From DATJGR01 sp963735085 (GTDB taxonomy: Bacteria; Pseudomonadota; Gammaproteobacteria; Pseudomonadales; Azotimanducaceae): a stretch of 64,000 nt of DNA. How positions within the stretch are numbered: position 1 is the first letter of the stretch; each line of letters opens with the position of its first letter. The position numbers and the translations under genes are program-made. The stretch lies in the NCBI GenBank assembly GCA_963735085.1, contig CAVTJP010000005.1, forward strand, positions 434,001-498,000, written 5' to 3'. The notes below the pieces were generated by a model. The model saw only the letters and a list, made by a program, of their open reading frames with translations, searched no databases and was not told the DNA's origin. Shown in pieces: positions 25,790 through 35,153 of this stretch.

Positions 25790-27323
25790 ATGAACGTCCG
25801 CATGCACATCGTTGCCGCAGTGGTTTCAGGCTTTGCAATTGCGTTGAATTTTTCGATCTGTGTCGCGGCGGAAGTGACCGGTGAACTGGGCTCACCCGGC
25901 GCCACCACGACGATCAGCGGAGAACAGCTTCCGCCACCCGATCCCAAATTCGGCGGGGTAATCAACGAGAAAACCTCGGATTCGAAACCCTGGTGGCCGC
26001 CGCGCGTGGTACCGCCGAAAGGCGCCCCCAACGTGCTGCTGATCATGACGGATGACCAGGGTTTCGGGGCACCCAGCACCTTCGGTGGCGTGATACCCAC
26101 ACCCGTTATGGATCGCATCGCCAAGGCCGGCCTGCGCTACACGAACTTCCACTCCACCTCGCTGTGTTCCCCGACACGGGCGGCGATCATTACCGGGCGC
26201 AATCACCACTCGGTCGGCTTCGGTGTGGTGGGCGAAGTATCGACGGGCTACCCGCGAGGCGACCCATATTCCGGCGCCCGATACGATCAACGGTATCAAA
26301 CAGCGCCCCATCGAAGGCGTGAGCATGGCGTACACGTGGGATAAGGCGAACGCCAACGCTCCGACCCGACACACGACGCAGTACTTCGAGATGCTCGGCA
26401 ACCGCGCGATCTATCAGAACGGCTGGGTGGCGGCCACGACGCCGGTGACGCTGCCTTGGGAACTGAGCACCAAGCCACCGCCGGATGTGATCACCGGGTA
26501 CCACTGGGAGCTCTATCACGTTGCGGATGATCCCACCGAATACAACGACCTCGCCGCCAAGATGCCGGACAAGCTCGAGCAGATGGAGGGCGCCTTCTAC
26601 GCCGAGGCGAAGAAATACAACGTCCTGCCGCTCGATAACACGACGCTGGCGCGCTGGAATACGCCTCGCCCGAGCCTGACGGCGGGGCGGACGCTCTTCA
26701 CCTATTCGGGCGAGCTGGCTGGAGTACCGGCCAGTGCCGCACCGAGCGTCCTGAATAGGTCCTACACGATCACCGCCGAGGTCGATATTCCCGACGGTGG
26801 TGCAGAGGGGATGATCGTCACCGAAGGCGGACGCTTCGGCGGCTATGGACTGTTCCTGAGCCAGGGCGTGGCCGGCATTCGCCGCAGCAAGCCGGTATTC
26901 ATCTACAACCTCCTCAACCTCAAGCGCACAATCTGGGCGGGGCCGGAACTGGGCGCCGGCAAGCACACGATTGTTTTCGACTTCAAATCTGAGGGCCCTG
27001 CGTTGGGAGCGGGCGGGACGGGCGTGTTGTCCGTCGACGGCAAAGAAGTGGATAGAGAGTCGTTGGAGCACGGCACGCCAATCACCTTCCCCGAGGACGA
27101 AACGTTCGACGTCGGCGAAGACACGCGCACCGGCGTTGCGATGGTTCAGTATCGCTATGACGTTCCGTTCAAGTTTACCGGCAAGATCGACAAACTGACC
27201 TTCAAGCTCGAACCGCAGCACGAAGTCGCGCCGCGGCCTCAGGCTCACGCACAAGCACAGGCACAAGTCGGAATCATACCGGCACCCGAGCCGGATCCCA
27301 TCGACACGTCAACGAAAGACTAG
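25790..27323 (+). pseudogene. Arylsulfatase remnant with internal deletion and frameshift
   Basis: Two pieces of one arylsulfatase are joined out of frame. The 5' piece (25790 to about 26256) encodes a signal peptide (MNVRMHIVAAVVSGFAIALN), the metal-binding NVLLIMTDDQGFGAPS and the formylglycine motif CSPTR. The 3' piece (from about 26257 to 27323, in the +1 frame relative to the 5' part) has the normal C-terminal region from IPAPDTINGIKQRPIEG to PFKFTGKIDKLTFKLEPQ. Roughly 250-300 residues between TGYP and IPAPD are absent compared with full-length enzymes, including the central metal ligands. An enzyme of about 750-780 residues is expected, so it cannot work. Alternatively the deletion could be a misassembly. 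Confidence 0.85.
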
Positions 27324-27339
27324 GCTCGGCGGTCAAAGA

Positions 27340-27693
27340 ATGAAGGGTGTTCTGATCTTCGCTGCTGGTGCGGAAGCAGCCACCGGTTTGGCCCTGCTCA
27401 TTACCCCGTCACTCGTTGGGCAGCTGTTGCTCGGCGAGGGACTGCCCGGCATCGCCATCCCAGTGGCGCGCGTAGCCGGCATCGCACTGATCGCGTTGAG
27501 TGTCGCATGCTGGCCCGGCACGCCGTTGCTCGGCATGGCGACCTATAGCGCTGCCGTCATGCTCTATCTCGCCTATCTGGGCCTCGCAGGGCACTTGAGC
27601 GGGCTACTCTTGTGGCCGGCCGTCGTGTTGCACGCGGTTCTGACGGCACTCTTGATTCGAGCCTGTCGGCAACGGGTCGAAATCGTCGAGTAG
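27340..27693 (+). CDS. Small integral membrane protein, unknown function
   Basis: The 117-residue protein consists almost wholly of four hydrophobic segments (VLIFAAGAEAATGLALLITP, IPVARVAGIALIALSVACW, ATYSAAVMLYLAYLGLAG and LLLWPAVVLHAVLTALLI) and a short basic C-terminus. It follows the arylsulfatase remnant by 16 bases and may once have been its operon partner. I do not recognise a named family with confidence; small four-helix proteins of this kind are common in proteobacteria and uncharacterised. Confidence 0.65.
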   Translation: MKGVLIFAAGAEAATGLALLITPSLVGQLLLGEGLPGIAIPVARVAGIALIALSVACWPGTPLLGMATYSAAVMLYLAYLGLAGHLSGLLLWPAVVLHAVLTALLIRACRQRVEIVE

Positions 27694-27736
27694 TAGACCC
27701 GCCTGCTCTCACGCTCGCCGCGTCGCCGCCGGCGTG

Positions 27737-28504
27737 TCAGGCGGCGTGTGCCTTGATCGACTCGAGTATCTTCACGATGCGCTTGGCGTTCGTGCCCGCA
27801 TCGCCGATTCCGACGCGCGACACTGAGCGCACGTCTATTCGCGCACCTGTGCCGTTGGGCCGGATCCGCACCACGACATCGTCTTTGAAGCCGAACCAGA
27901 ACGACGTGGCGACCGCTTCGACCGTCAGCCCCTCTTTGTTCGCATTGACCACCTCGAATCCGAGGCCATTCAGCGTCGCAACGGTGGCGTCGAACGCGGC
28001 AGCCGGTGGCACCGATACGTCGAGCGGCACCACGTTCGGATAGGCGGCGCGCTGCAGCGGCGGCAGTTTCTGTGCGTCGTAGTCCAGCGTATTGATATCC
28101 GGCCCGGCCGCATCGCGCAGCTCCACGACCACTGCATCGTATTGCGGCGGGTCCGTCATGTCGGTCGTGATGTCGTGGATCGGCGGCACGCCCCGCGCGG
28201 CGACGAACTGCGCACCCAGAAACACGACTATCAACGCCGACAACACCGTACCGATCGACACTGCAGCGCGATCATTGGTTCGATTGCGCCGCGCGACGAC
28301 GATCCAGGCGACGATGCCACAAATCAGACCGATGAGGCCCACCAGGAAGCCGATTGCCCAAATGAGCAAACCCAGCTTGAAATTGAAGATACCGAGGTGC
28401 GTGCCGAGCGCGCCGAGCAACGGCAACACCACAGCCAGCACGCCGAAGATAATCACTGCACGCGACCACCATGCGCGCTTCGCCACTACTCCGTCGTTAG
28501 CCAT
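27737..28504 (-). CDS. DUF1499 family membrane protein
   Basis: The 255-residue protein has three N-terminal membrane segments (AVIIFGVLAVVLPLLGALG, LLIWAIGFLVGLIGLICGIVAWIVVA and TVLSALIVVFLGAQFVAA). A soluble DUF1499 domain follows (PPIHDITTDMTDPPQY and DVVVRIRPNGTGARIDVRSVSRVGIGDAGTNAKRI). The ATG at 28504 is chosen; the frame continues upstream into the SDR gene without similarity. Function is unknown. DUF1499 genes often accompany fatty-acid or hydrocarbon catabolic genes. It is the last member of the minus-strand run from 33541 and lies 44 bases after the SDR gene. Confidence 0.85.
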   Translation of the reverse strand: MANDGVVAKRAWWSRAVIIFGVLAVVLPLLGALGTHLGIFNFKLGLLIWAIGFLVGLIGLICGIVAWIVVARRNRTNDRAAVSIGTVLSALIVVFLGAQFVAARGVPPIHDITTDMTDPPQYDAVVVELRDAAGPDINTLDYDAQKLPPLQRAAYPNVVPLDVSVPPAAAFDATVATLNGLGFEVVNANKEGLTVEAVATSFWFGFKDDVVVRIRPNGTGARIDVRSVSRVGIGDAGTNAKRIVKILESIKAHAA

Positions 28505-28548
28505 GCATCCCCTCCCCTGCCAAGAACACAGTCTGGTTTCAAGCCGAG

Positions 28549-29328
28549 TTACGCAATCGTTGCGCCGCCGTCGATAACGAAGTTCTGACCGGTGGTGAAT
28601 GCACCGGCGCGCGATGCGAGAAACACTGCGGCACCGGCAATCTCTTCCGGTTCGCCGATGCGGCGCAACGGATCGCGCGCGGTGCGGCGTCTGAGATTGT
28701 CCGGGTTCTCCCACAGCGCACGCGCAAAATCCGTACGGATCAGCCCGGGTGAAATCGCGTTCACGCGAATGTTGTGCTGACCGTATTCGCAGGCGAGGTT
28801 GCGCACGAGTTGCAGATCTGCGGCCTTCGAAATCGCATACGCGCCCAGATCGGTACTGCCGCGCAAGCCACCCACCGACGATACGATGATGATCGCGCCC
28901 GCGTTGCGTTCGACCATCTCCGGCAGCACCAGATGCGCAAGCCAGTGGTTCGAGCGGATGTTCACGCCCATGATCTTGTCGAACGCGCTGTCCGGGATGT
29001 CCTTCGACGGACCAAAGTACGGATTGACCGCGGCGTTGCAGACCAGCACATCGACCGGCCCCAGCCGGCGGCGCGTTTCAGCCACCAGTCTTTCCAGTTC
29101 CGCGCGCTCGCCGACGTGCGCCGGAATCGCAATTGCTTCACCGGGATCATCTGCGAGTTCCGCGTTGATGGCGGTGGCAACCGCGTCGCACGCATCCGAT
29201 TTGCGGCTCGATATCACAACGCGCGCACCGTGGCGGGCCAGTTCTTCGGCAATCGCGCGACCGATCCCCTTAGTGGACCCGGTGATCAGAGCCACCTTGC
29301 CGCTCAGATCGAAGATGTCACTCGCCAT
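28549..29328 (-). CDS. Short-chain dehydrogenase/reductase
   Basis: The 259-residue enzyme is a classical SDR: cofactor motif TGSTKGIGRAIAEELA, NAAVNPYFG, the catalytic Ser in IIIVSSVGG and YAISKAA (Tyr-x-x-x-Lys), with a typical C-terminal FVIDGGATIA. Arg-Lys after the second strand (ISSRKSD) suggests NADP(H). It overlaps the acyl-CoA synthetase gene by one base (TGATG), so the two are translated together. In this context it would oxidise or reduce a hydroxy/keto acyl-CoA, or a steroid- or terpenoid-like intermediate; the substrate is not known. Confidence 0.92.
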   Translation of the reverse strand: MASDIFDLSGKVALITGSTKGIGRAIAEELARHGARVVISSRKSDACDAVATAINAELADDPGEAIAIPAHVGERAELERLVAETRRRLGPVDVLVCNAAVNPYFGPSKDIPDSAFDKIMGVNIRSNHWLAHLVLPEMVERNAGAIIIVSSVGGLRGSTDLGAYAISKAADLQLVRNLACEYGQHNIRVNAISPGLIRTDFARALWENPDNLRRRTARDPLRRIGEPEEIAGAAVFLASRAGAFTTGQNFVIDGGATIA

Positions 29329-30956
29329 CAGGCAATCCCCAGTCGTTGCTTCGCGTATTCCGTGACACCTTTGTAGTCGGCCTTGCCGTTGTTCGCACGG
29401 CCGATGTTTTCAATCGTGATGATGCGCTTCGGCGTTTTGTAGCCTGCGAGACGTTTGCGGACATACTCGCGCAGTGACTCTTCGTCGATCTCGATACCGT
29501 TTTCAACCTGAATCACCGCCGTCACCATCTGGCCCCATTTCTCGTCGGGTACGCCAACCACCAGCGCATCGTGCACCGCGTCGTGCGCCTTCAGCACTTC
29601 CTCTACTTCCTCTGGATACACTTTTTCACCGGCGGTGTTGATGCAAACGCTGCCACGTCCGAGCAACGTCAGTGTGCCGTCCGCCTCGACCCGGCAATAG
29701 TCGCCTGGCATCGAATAGCGCACACCGTCGATGGTCGGAAACGTCTTGGCGGTTTTCTCCGGATCCTTGTAGTAGCCGCGGGGAATCGCGCCGGTACGCG
29801 CTACGAAACCGACCTCGCCACTGCCTGGTTTGGCCTCGGTGAGATCTTCCTTGAACACCTTGCAGAATGGCCCGAGCGTGAACTTCGCCACCTCGGTCGT
29901 ACCGTCGGCCGTGGTGTCGGAGCGACCGAAGCCCATTGCCTCGGAGGCGCCAAACGAATCCGTCAGCACCATCTTCGGGTTGTGACGTAGCAGACCCTGC
30001 TTCACTTCGGGGCTCCACATCACGCCGCTCGAGACGATGCCGAGCACCGAACTGATGTCGTAGCGGCCCTGCTCCGCATCGAGTGCGCGCAGCAACGGCT
30101 TAGCGAACGCATCGCCAACGATCGCGAGCCCCGTCACTTTGTGGCGCGCGACGGTTGCCCACGCCGCATCGGCATCGAAGCTGTTGCCGCCCATCGTAAC
30201 CACGGTACCGCCTTGCGCCAGCGTGCCGATCGCGGTGAACAGTCCGGTACCGTGCATCAGCGGACAGCACGGCAGCAGTACCCCGGTGCCGCCCGCAGCT
30301 TTGACGTTTGCTGCGTGCTCGGCGACGTTTTTCGGTGCAACCAGATTCGTTGCCGCAGTCGCGCCCGCGGTACCCGCCAGCCAATGATCCTCGTGTGCCC
30401 ACATCACGCCTTTCGGCATGCCTGTGGTGCCACCGGTGTACAGAAAAATCATGTCGTCGCCGGAGCGCGGCGTCGACAGCGCTTCGCCGTCGCCTATCTC
30501 GGCGAGTTCATCGAATGAGACGGCGAACTCGACCGCCGGTGGTCCCTCGCACACTTCAACCCACACTGCGACATTCGGCAGCCGCTCGCGCAGCGCGCGA
30601 ACATGCTCGGCAAACTCGCTGCCGTAGACGACGATCTTGCTGTCCGAGTTGTCGAGGATGTACCACAACTCGTCGTCGACGTAGCGATAGTTGACGTTGA
30701 CGTGTGTCAGGCGCGACTTGAAACACGCGCCAAGCGCTTCGAGGTACGCAGGACAGTTGCGCAGATAGAACGCAACTTTGTCGCTCGCCTGTGCGCCGCG
30801 ATTCAAGAAGCGCTGCGCAAGATTGTTCGTGCGCCGATTGAAGTCACCCCACGTAACGACTTGAGTATCGTCGATTGCATCGTGGATCAAACACGGTTTT
30901 TCCGGCGGCACCACAGCCCCGACCGCGTCGAGAATGTCACCATAATTCCATGCCAT
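29328..30956 (-). CDS. Acyl-CoA synthetase (AMP-forming)
   Basis: This 542-residue ANL-superfamily ligase activates a carboxylic acid through an acyl-adenylate and loads it onto CoA. The phosphate-binding loop is YTGGTTGMPKGVM; the later motifs are DSFGASEAMG, the Y-x-x-GDY-type MPGDYCRVEADGTL, and the catalytic C-terminal lysine in NNGKADYKG. It begins 15 bases after the CrtC-like gene and overlaps the SDR gene by one base. It is the expected entry step for the operon. Similar enzymes act on medium to long chain or steroid side-chain acids; which applies here is unknown. Confidence 0.93.
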   Translation of the reverse strand: MAWNYGDILDAVGAVVPPEKPCLIHDAIDDTQVVTWGDFNRRTNNLAQRFLNRGAQASDKVAFYLRNCPAYLEALGACFKSRLTHVNVNYRYVDDELWYILDNSDSKIVVYGSEFAEHVRALRERLPNVAVWVEVCEGPPAVEFAVSFDELAEIGDGEALSTPRSGDDMIFLYTGGTTGMPKGVMWAHEDHWLAGTAGATAATNLVAPKNVAEHAANVKAAGGTGVLLPCCPLMHGTGLFTAIGTLAQGGTVVTMGGNSFDADAAWATVARHKVTGLAIVGDAFAKPLLRALDAEQGRYDISSVLGIVSSGVMWSPEVKQGLLRHNPKMVLTDSFGASEAMGFGRSDTTADGTTEVAKFTLGPFCKVFKEDLTEAKPGSGEVGFVARTGAIPRGYYKDPEKTAKTFPTIDGVRYSMPGDYCRVEADGTLTLLGRGSVCINTAGEKVYPEEVEEVLKAHDAVHDALVVGVPDEKWGQMVTAVIQVENGIEIDEESLREYVRKRLAGYKTPKRIITIENIGRANNGKADYKGVTEYAKQRLGIA

Positions 30957-30971
30957 CTACTGCTCTCCAGC

Positions 30972-32015
30972 TTATATGGCGTGCATGCCAACCGGCACGC
31001 CGTCGACGATCTGATCGAGGTACTCCGACAATCCGTAGCCGACCCGACCGTCACAGGTGTATTCGGTCATCCCCTCTGTGATTCGGGTCAGCAATTCATC
31101 CCCCTCGGGCGTCTTGCGGCGATTGCGCAGTGGAATCAGCGACATCACCTTACCCGTCACCGAATATTCGCGCTCGTCGGTGCGCGCCCAGATCGACATA
31201 TCCGTCTGGCACTGATCGGCGTTGTATCGCGTTTCGATCCGCGCGTCGCGGATCATTACGTATTCGCCGTCGCGCAACACCATGCCGCCCCTGCGCGGTT
31301 CGCCGTTCGGCGCACACGTGATCGACACCATCATTGCGAAATCGCGGCTGAAATTCATTGGTAGCCAGCGATACCAATGAATCGCCTGCCAATACCGCGG
31401 CCCCCACGAATGATCGCGCAGACCGAGGCCGTCGATCGGGAAGCGCTGACCATCGACCGTGATCGAACCGCTTGCAGCCATGTGCTGTTCATAGTGGCCG
31501 CGCGCGAACGACTCCTCCGCCTTCTGTTCGATCTTGCTGCCGTCCTCGTTGACCGGCTCGCCACCGAACATCGGCGACACGCCTTCGTAATCCAGTTCCA
31601 GATCCACCGGAATGACCGGATTATTCTTGAACGCAGTGGCGGGATCGGCCATGTCCTGCGGATTTTTCATCACGCACAGCTTGCCGCGATAGCCAACCGT
31701 CAGGCGTTTGAACGGCTCGACGATGTCGAATGACATGCCGGCGCCGTTGAAGGCCTCGTTGGTACGCCCCTCTGGACGCGCAAACATGAAGCCGACGCGC
31801 CCATCCGGCAGGTAGACACAGCAGGACATTTCGCCACGACCCTCGTTCGGACGATTGGCCAGCCGGAACCAGCCGCCGATTCGGCCGGCGCGGTCGAACA
31901 CGTTGAAGTACATGCTCTCGTTGAAATTCTGTGCGGCTTCAATCGCGTGGGTGAATTCGTCCAGTGGGTCGAGCCGAACGCGCACGCCCGGTCGAGCGCC
32001 TTTGCCTGCTGCCAT
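30972..32015 (-). CDS. CrtC/AttH-like lipocalin-fold protein (hydroxyneurosporene synthase-like, DUF7064/7065 type)
   Basis: The protein has about 347 residues and no signal peptide. Its two-domain pattern, with YFNVFDRAGRIGGWFRLANRPNEGRGEM early and GLGLRDHSWGPRYWQ midway, resembles the CrtC/AttH carotenoid 1,2-hydratase-like superfamily, in particular the DUF7064/DUF7065 proteins encoded beside acyl-CoA catabolic genes. The conserved RDHSWG and the preceding acidic residues may be functional. Such proteins may hydrate double bonds or bind hydrophobic acyl substrates. The ATG at 32015 (MAAGKGARPG) is used; an upstream start at 32051 is possible. Neighbours suggest a role with CoA-linked lipophilic substrates. 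The specific family call is tentative. Confidence 0.65.
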   Translation of the reverse strand: MAAGKGARPGVRVRLDPLDEFTHAIEAAQNFNESMYFNVFDRAGRIGGWFRLANRPNEGRGEMSCCVYLPDGRVGFMFARPEGRTNEAFNGAGMSFDIVEPFKRLTVGYRGKLCVMKNPQDMADPATAFKNNPVIPVDLELDYEGVSPMFGGEPVNEDGSKIEQKAEESFARGHYEQHMAASGSITVDGQRFPIDGLGLRDHSWGPRYWQAIHWYRWLPMNFSRDFAMMVSITCAPNGEPRRGGMVLRDGEYVMIRDARIETRYNADQCQTDMSIWARTDEREYSVTGKVMSLIPLRNRRKTPEGDELLTRITEGMTEYTCDGRVGYGLSEYLDQIVDGVPVGMHAI

Positions 32016-32063
32016 GTCTGGTTCCCGAGAGTGACGAATCGATTCGAGCAATGTACCGAAGCG

Positions 32064-32900
32064 CTATCGTCCCTGCCACTGCCACGGTTTGCCGTCGAGC
32101 CAACTGCGCATCGCGTTGGCGGCGTCGTAACTTGCCATGCAGCGATCGAACTCGCGTTGTTCGACCAGCAGTCCGTCGACGAGCGGCAGTTCCGAGCCTT
32201 CGTAAATCGCGCGCTTCGCCGCCGCCAGCGCAACTGGCGCGCGTGCCGCGAGATCCACGGCGAACGCTTCGACCGATTCATTGAAGTGCGTGGCATCGAA
32301 CACGCGGTGCACCAGACCGCACGCCAACGCATCCTCCGGCGCCAGCGTCTGCGCGTGCAGGATCAGATCCAGCGCCTTGGCGGTGCCGAGCAGCCGCGCG
32401 AAACGTTGCGTGCCACCGGCACCGGGAATAATTCCGACGCCGGTTTCCGGAAGCCCCAAGCGGAACGCGCCTGCCATCGCCAGGCGGAAGTCGCAGCCGA
32501 GCGCGAACTCGAGGCCACCACCCGCGGTGCTGCCGTTAATTGCGGCGATCGTCACGAACGACGCGCGTTGCAGGCGCAGGATAAAACGGTGGAAGGCGTG
32601 CAGGCTTGCGGGCGTCCCCGCAGTCTCGAGTGGCGGTTGGTGTGGTGTTTTGCGCGGCGTCGTGCTGCTGCGCTGCGCGCTCGCAGCGAGTTCGCCCACC
32701 TCGTAGTGCGCAATGAACACACCTTCGCCACCGCCGGTGAATATCACCACGCGTACATCAGCGCGCGCTTCGAGCGAAGCGATCAATTGATCGAGTTCCG
32801 TTACTTCGGCGGCAACCAGCGTGTGCCGCGGCGGATTGGACATCGTGCAGGTGACCACACCGCTTGCTTCGCGCACTTGCAGATAACGAAACGTGCTCAT
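32064..32900 (-). CDS. Enoyl-CoA hydratase/isomerase family protein
   Basis: The 278-residue crotonase-fold protein has the oxyanion-hole segments (VFIAHYEVGELAAS and AAINGSTAGGGLEFALGCDFRLA) and GLPETGVGIIPGAGGTQRFARLLG. The first conserved glutamate is in LPETGVG. It probably hydrates or isomerises an enoyl-CoA. An insertion of about 25 residues after GELAAS (SSTTPRKTPHQPPLETAG) is longer than in standard hydratases and may reshape the active-site entrance. The start at ATG 32900 overlaps the methyltransferase stop by four bases, so the two are translated together. Confidence 0.9.
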   Translation of the reverse strand: MSTFRYLQVREASGVVTCTMSNPPRHTLVAAEVTELDQLIASLEARADVRVVIFTGGGEGVFIAHYEVGELAASAQRSSTTPRKTPHQPPLETAGTPASLHAFHRFILRLQRASFVTIAAINGSTAGGGLEFALGCDFRLAMAGAFRLGLPETGVGIIPGAGGTQRFARLLGTAKALDLILHAQTLAPEDALACGLVHRVFDATHFNESVEAFAVDLAARAPVALAAAKRAIYEGSELPLVDGLLVEQREFDRCMASYDAANAMRSWLDGKPWQWQGR

Positions 32901-33541
32901 CGGGTCTCCGTGATGGTCGCTGCGCTGACGATCCACAGCGGATCCTCGCCGGCCGGCGACCGGTCGTCGAATCGCGCTGTCTCAAAGCCCCCGGCGCGTT
33001 CCATATACGCGCCGATCAGGCGAATTCGATCCTCCGCCGACAACTGATGGAATGCCCGCACTGCTTTGGTCGGAAAGCACCGGTGCGACATCGCCACAAT
33101 CAGCACTCCGCCTGGCGAAAGCACCCGCGCGATGTCGCGAAACACCTCGACCGGACGCACCAAGTACTGCACCGACACCGCAATCAGCACCGCATCGAAC
33201 GCCGCCCGCTCGAACGGCAACTGCGGCGTCTTGTTCAGATCCTGCACAATGCGAACGTCGAGCCGTTCGTTGTGCGCGAGTTCGTCGGCGTTCATGCCGA
33301 GGCCCGCGACCGACTCGAAGGATGTCTCCGGCGGCAGATGTGAAATCCACGACGACATCAAATCGAGCACGCGGCCGCCGGGCGGCAACACCTCACGGTA
33401 ATACTGCGTCAGTGCCGCAATGGTGCCCGGATCGATATGCGCAACGAGCCGCGGTTGCTGGTAAAAGTGCGCGTCGTCACCCTCGTCGACCCGAGCGAAG
33501 AGTTCGTTCGGCAGCGATGGTTGGTGAACGTCTGTCGACAT
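32897..33541 (-). CDS. Class I SAM-dependent methyltransferase
   Basis: This 214-residue methyltransferase carries the SAM-binding motif I region GGRVLDLMSSWISHLP, followed by SVAGLGMNADELAHNERLDVRIVQDLN and motif IV AAFDAVLIAVSVQYLVRP. It is annotated in some genomes as a ubiquinone/menaquinone-type methyltransferase, but nothing here fixes the substrate. It is the first gene of the minus-strand run and overlaps the hydratase gene by four bases. The ATG at 33541 gives MSTDVHQPSLPNELF; the frame extends ten codons further up without support. The 195 bases between it and the divergent MATE gene should hold both promoters. Confidence 0.85.
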   Translation of the reverse strand: MSTDVHQPSLPNELFARVDEGDDAHFYQQPRLVAHIDPGTIAALTQYYREVLPPGGRVLDLMSSWISHLPPETSFESVAGLGMNADELAHNERLDVRIVQDLNKTPQLPFERAAFDAVLIAVSVQYLVRPVEVFRDIARVLSPGGVLIVAMSHRCFPTKAVRAFHQLSAEDRIRLIGAYMERAGGFETARFDDRSPAGEDPLWIVSAATITETR

Positions 33542-33736
33542 GGCGATTAGTACAGCGTGGAACGGCAACACTTACAAGTCTGCGCCGTTCCTCTGCACGC
33601 CCTTGCTGATCGGATGGCTGTGGATGACCGGCTTCCTTCTTTGCGCCACCATGTCCGCATGACCAGGCGAAGGATGTGACTGAACATGATGGCTCGATAC
33701 AGATGACACTGAAACAGGCCCACTAAGGCGCACCGC

Positions 33737-35101
33737 ATGCAACGCAAACCCAGCCAGGACCTGACCCAGGGTCCCGTGGCGCGGAGTCTGTTCCGCCTCA
33801 CCGCGCCGATGATGCTCGCGATCTCGTCGTCGATCATCGTGCAGATGATCGAAATCGGTTTCATCGGCCAGCTCGGCACAGCGCAGATCGCCGCGGTGAC
33901 GTTCACGTTCCCGGTAACGATGATGCTGAGCAGCGTGGCGCTCGGTATCAGCATCGGCACCTCGTCGGTGATCGCGCGGCGCGTCGGCGGCGGTGACTGG
34001 GACAGCGTACGGCGCCTCGCTACACACAGCCTGCTGCTCGTCGCGCTGCTGTTGTGCCTGCTTGCCGCAGTCGGCATCGCGACGATCGAACCGACGTTCC
34101 GCGCACTCGGCGCAAGCGGCGACGTGCTCGACTACATCCACCATTACCTCGTCATCTACTACCCCGGTACCGTGCTGTTCACGATCACGATGGTCACCGG
34201 CAGCACGATGCGCGCCACCGGTGATGCGCGGCTACCCGGCCTGATCATGACCGGCGGCGCAGCGCTGAATCTAGCGCTCGATCCAATCCTTATTTTTGGC
34301 TGGTTCGGCGTGCCACACCTGGGGTTGACCGGCGCCGCGGTCGCGATGGTGCTGTCGCGTCTGACAATGGCGGCTTTGCTGTTCTACTTCGCGGTCACGC
34401 GCGACCGGCTGCTGCTGCCGATTCAACAATGGCGCGGCCGGCTGCTCGCGTCCTGGCGCGAAATACTCGCGGTCGGCCTGCCCGCAATGGCCACGCAGAT
34501 GATCGGGCCAATCTCCGGCGCGATCATCACCCGCCTGCTCGCTTCGCACGGGCACGACGTTGTCGCCGGCTTTGGCGTGGCCGGCCGCGTCGAAGCCGTC
34601 GCGGTCATGTTGTTGTTCGCGCTGTCCGGTAGCATCGGGCCGTTCGTCGGACAGAATTGGGGCGCAGGCAACCTCGATCGCGTTCACACCGGCATGCGCG
34701 TCGCCTATCGCTTCAGTATCGGCTGGGGTCTGTTCGCGTGGCTGGTAGTGCTGGTGTTGGGCAATCTGGTGGTGCCACTGATCGACGCCAATCCCGAAGT
34801 GGTCGCCGCTGCGCGGCGCTATCTCGCGATCGTGCCGATCTCGTACGGCTTGTGGGGCGTGCTGATGATGGCATCGGCGGCATTCAATTCGCTCGGCAAA
34901 CCCATCCCGTCGACGATCATGGCATTCACGCGCATGTTCATCTTCTACGTCCCACTGGCATTGCTCGCCGACCACCTATTCGGCTACCCCGGCATTTTCG
35001 TCGCCACGGCCACGGCAAATTGCGTGATGGGTTGCTGGGGCTATCTGTGGCTCAAACGCGCGCTGTCGAGTTCAGTCGTTGGCCGTCTCGCCGCTGCGTG
35101 A
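33737..35101 (+). CDS. MATE family efflux transporter (first copy)
   Basis: The 454-residue protein has about twelve membrane helices and two-fold MATE symmetry. The N-terminal half contains GPVARSLFRLTAPMMLAISSS and the Gly-rich LGISIGTSSVIARRVGGGD; the second half contains AVGLPAMATQMIGPISGAIITRLLA and GPFVGQNWGAGNLDRV. MATE carriers export cationic drugs and metabolites in exchange for Na+ or H+. It is divergent from the catabolic operon and overlaps or abuts the acyltransferase gene. A related MATE gene lies at 53.9-55.3 kb. Confidence 0.93.
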   Translation: MQRKPSQDLTQGPVARSLFRLTAPMMLAISSSIIVQMIEIGFIGQLGTAQIAAVTFTFPVTMMLSSVALGISIGTSSVIARRVGGGDWDSVRRLATHSLLLVALLLCLLAAVGIATIEPTFRALGASGDVLDYIHHYLVIYYPGTVLFTITMVTGSTMRATGDARLPGLIMTGGAALNLALDPILIFGWFGVPHLGLTGAAVAMVLSRLTMAALLFYFAVTRDRLLLPIQQWRGRLLASWREILAVGLPAMATQMIGPISGAIITRLLASHGHDVVAGFGVAGRVEAVAVMLLFALSGSIGPFVGQNWGAGNLDRVHTGMRVAYRFSIGWGLFAWLVVLVLGNLVVPLIDANPEVVAAARRYLAIVPISYGLWGVLMMASAAFNSLGKPIPSTIMAFTRMFIFYVPLALLADHLFGYPGIFVATATANCVMGCWGYLWLKRALSSSVVGRLAAA

Positions 35102-35153
35102 CTCTCGGCAACGTGAGCAGGCGTGGCGGCGGCACGCCCGCCGCGCCGTCACA

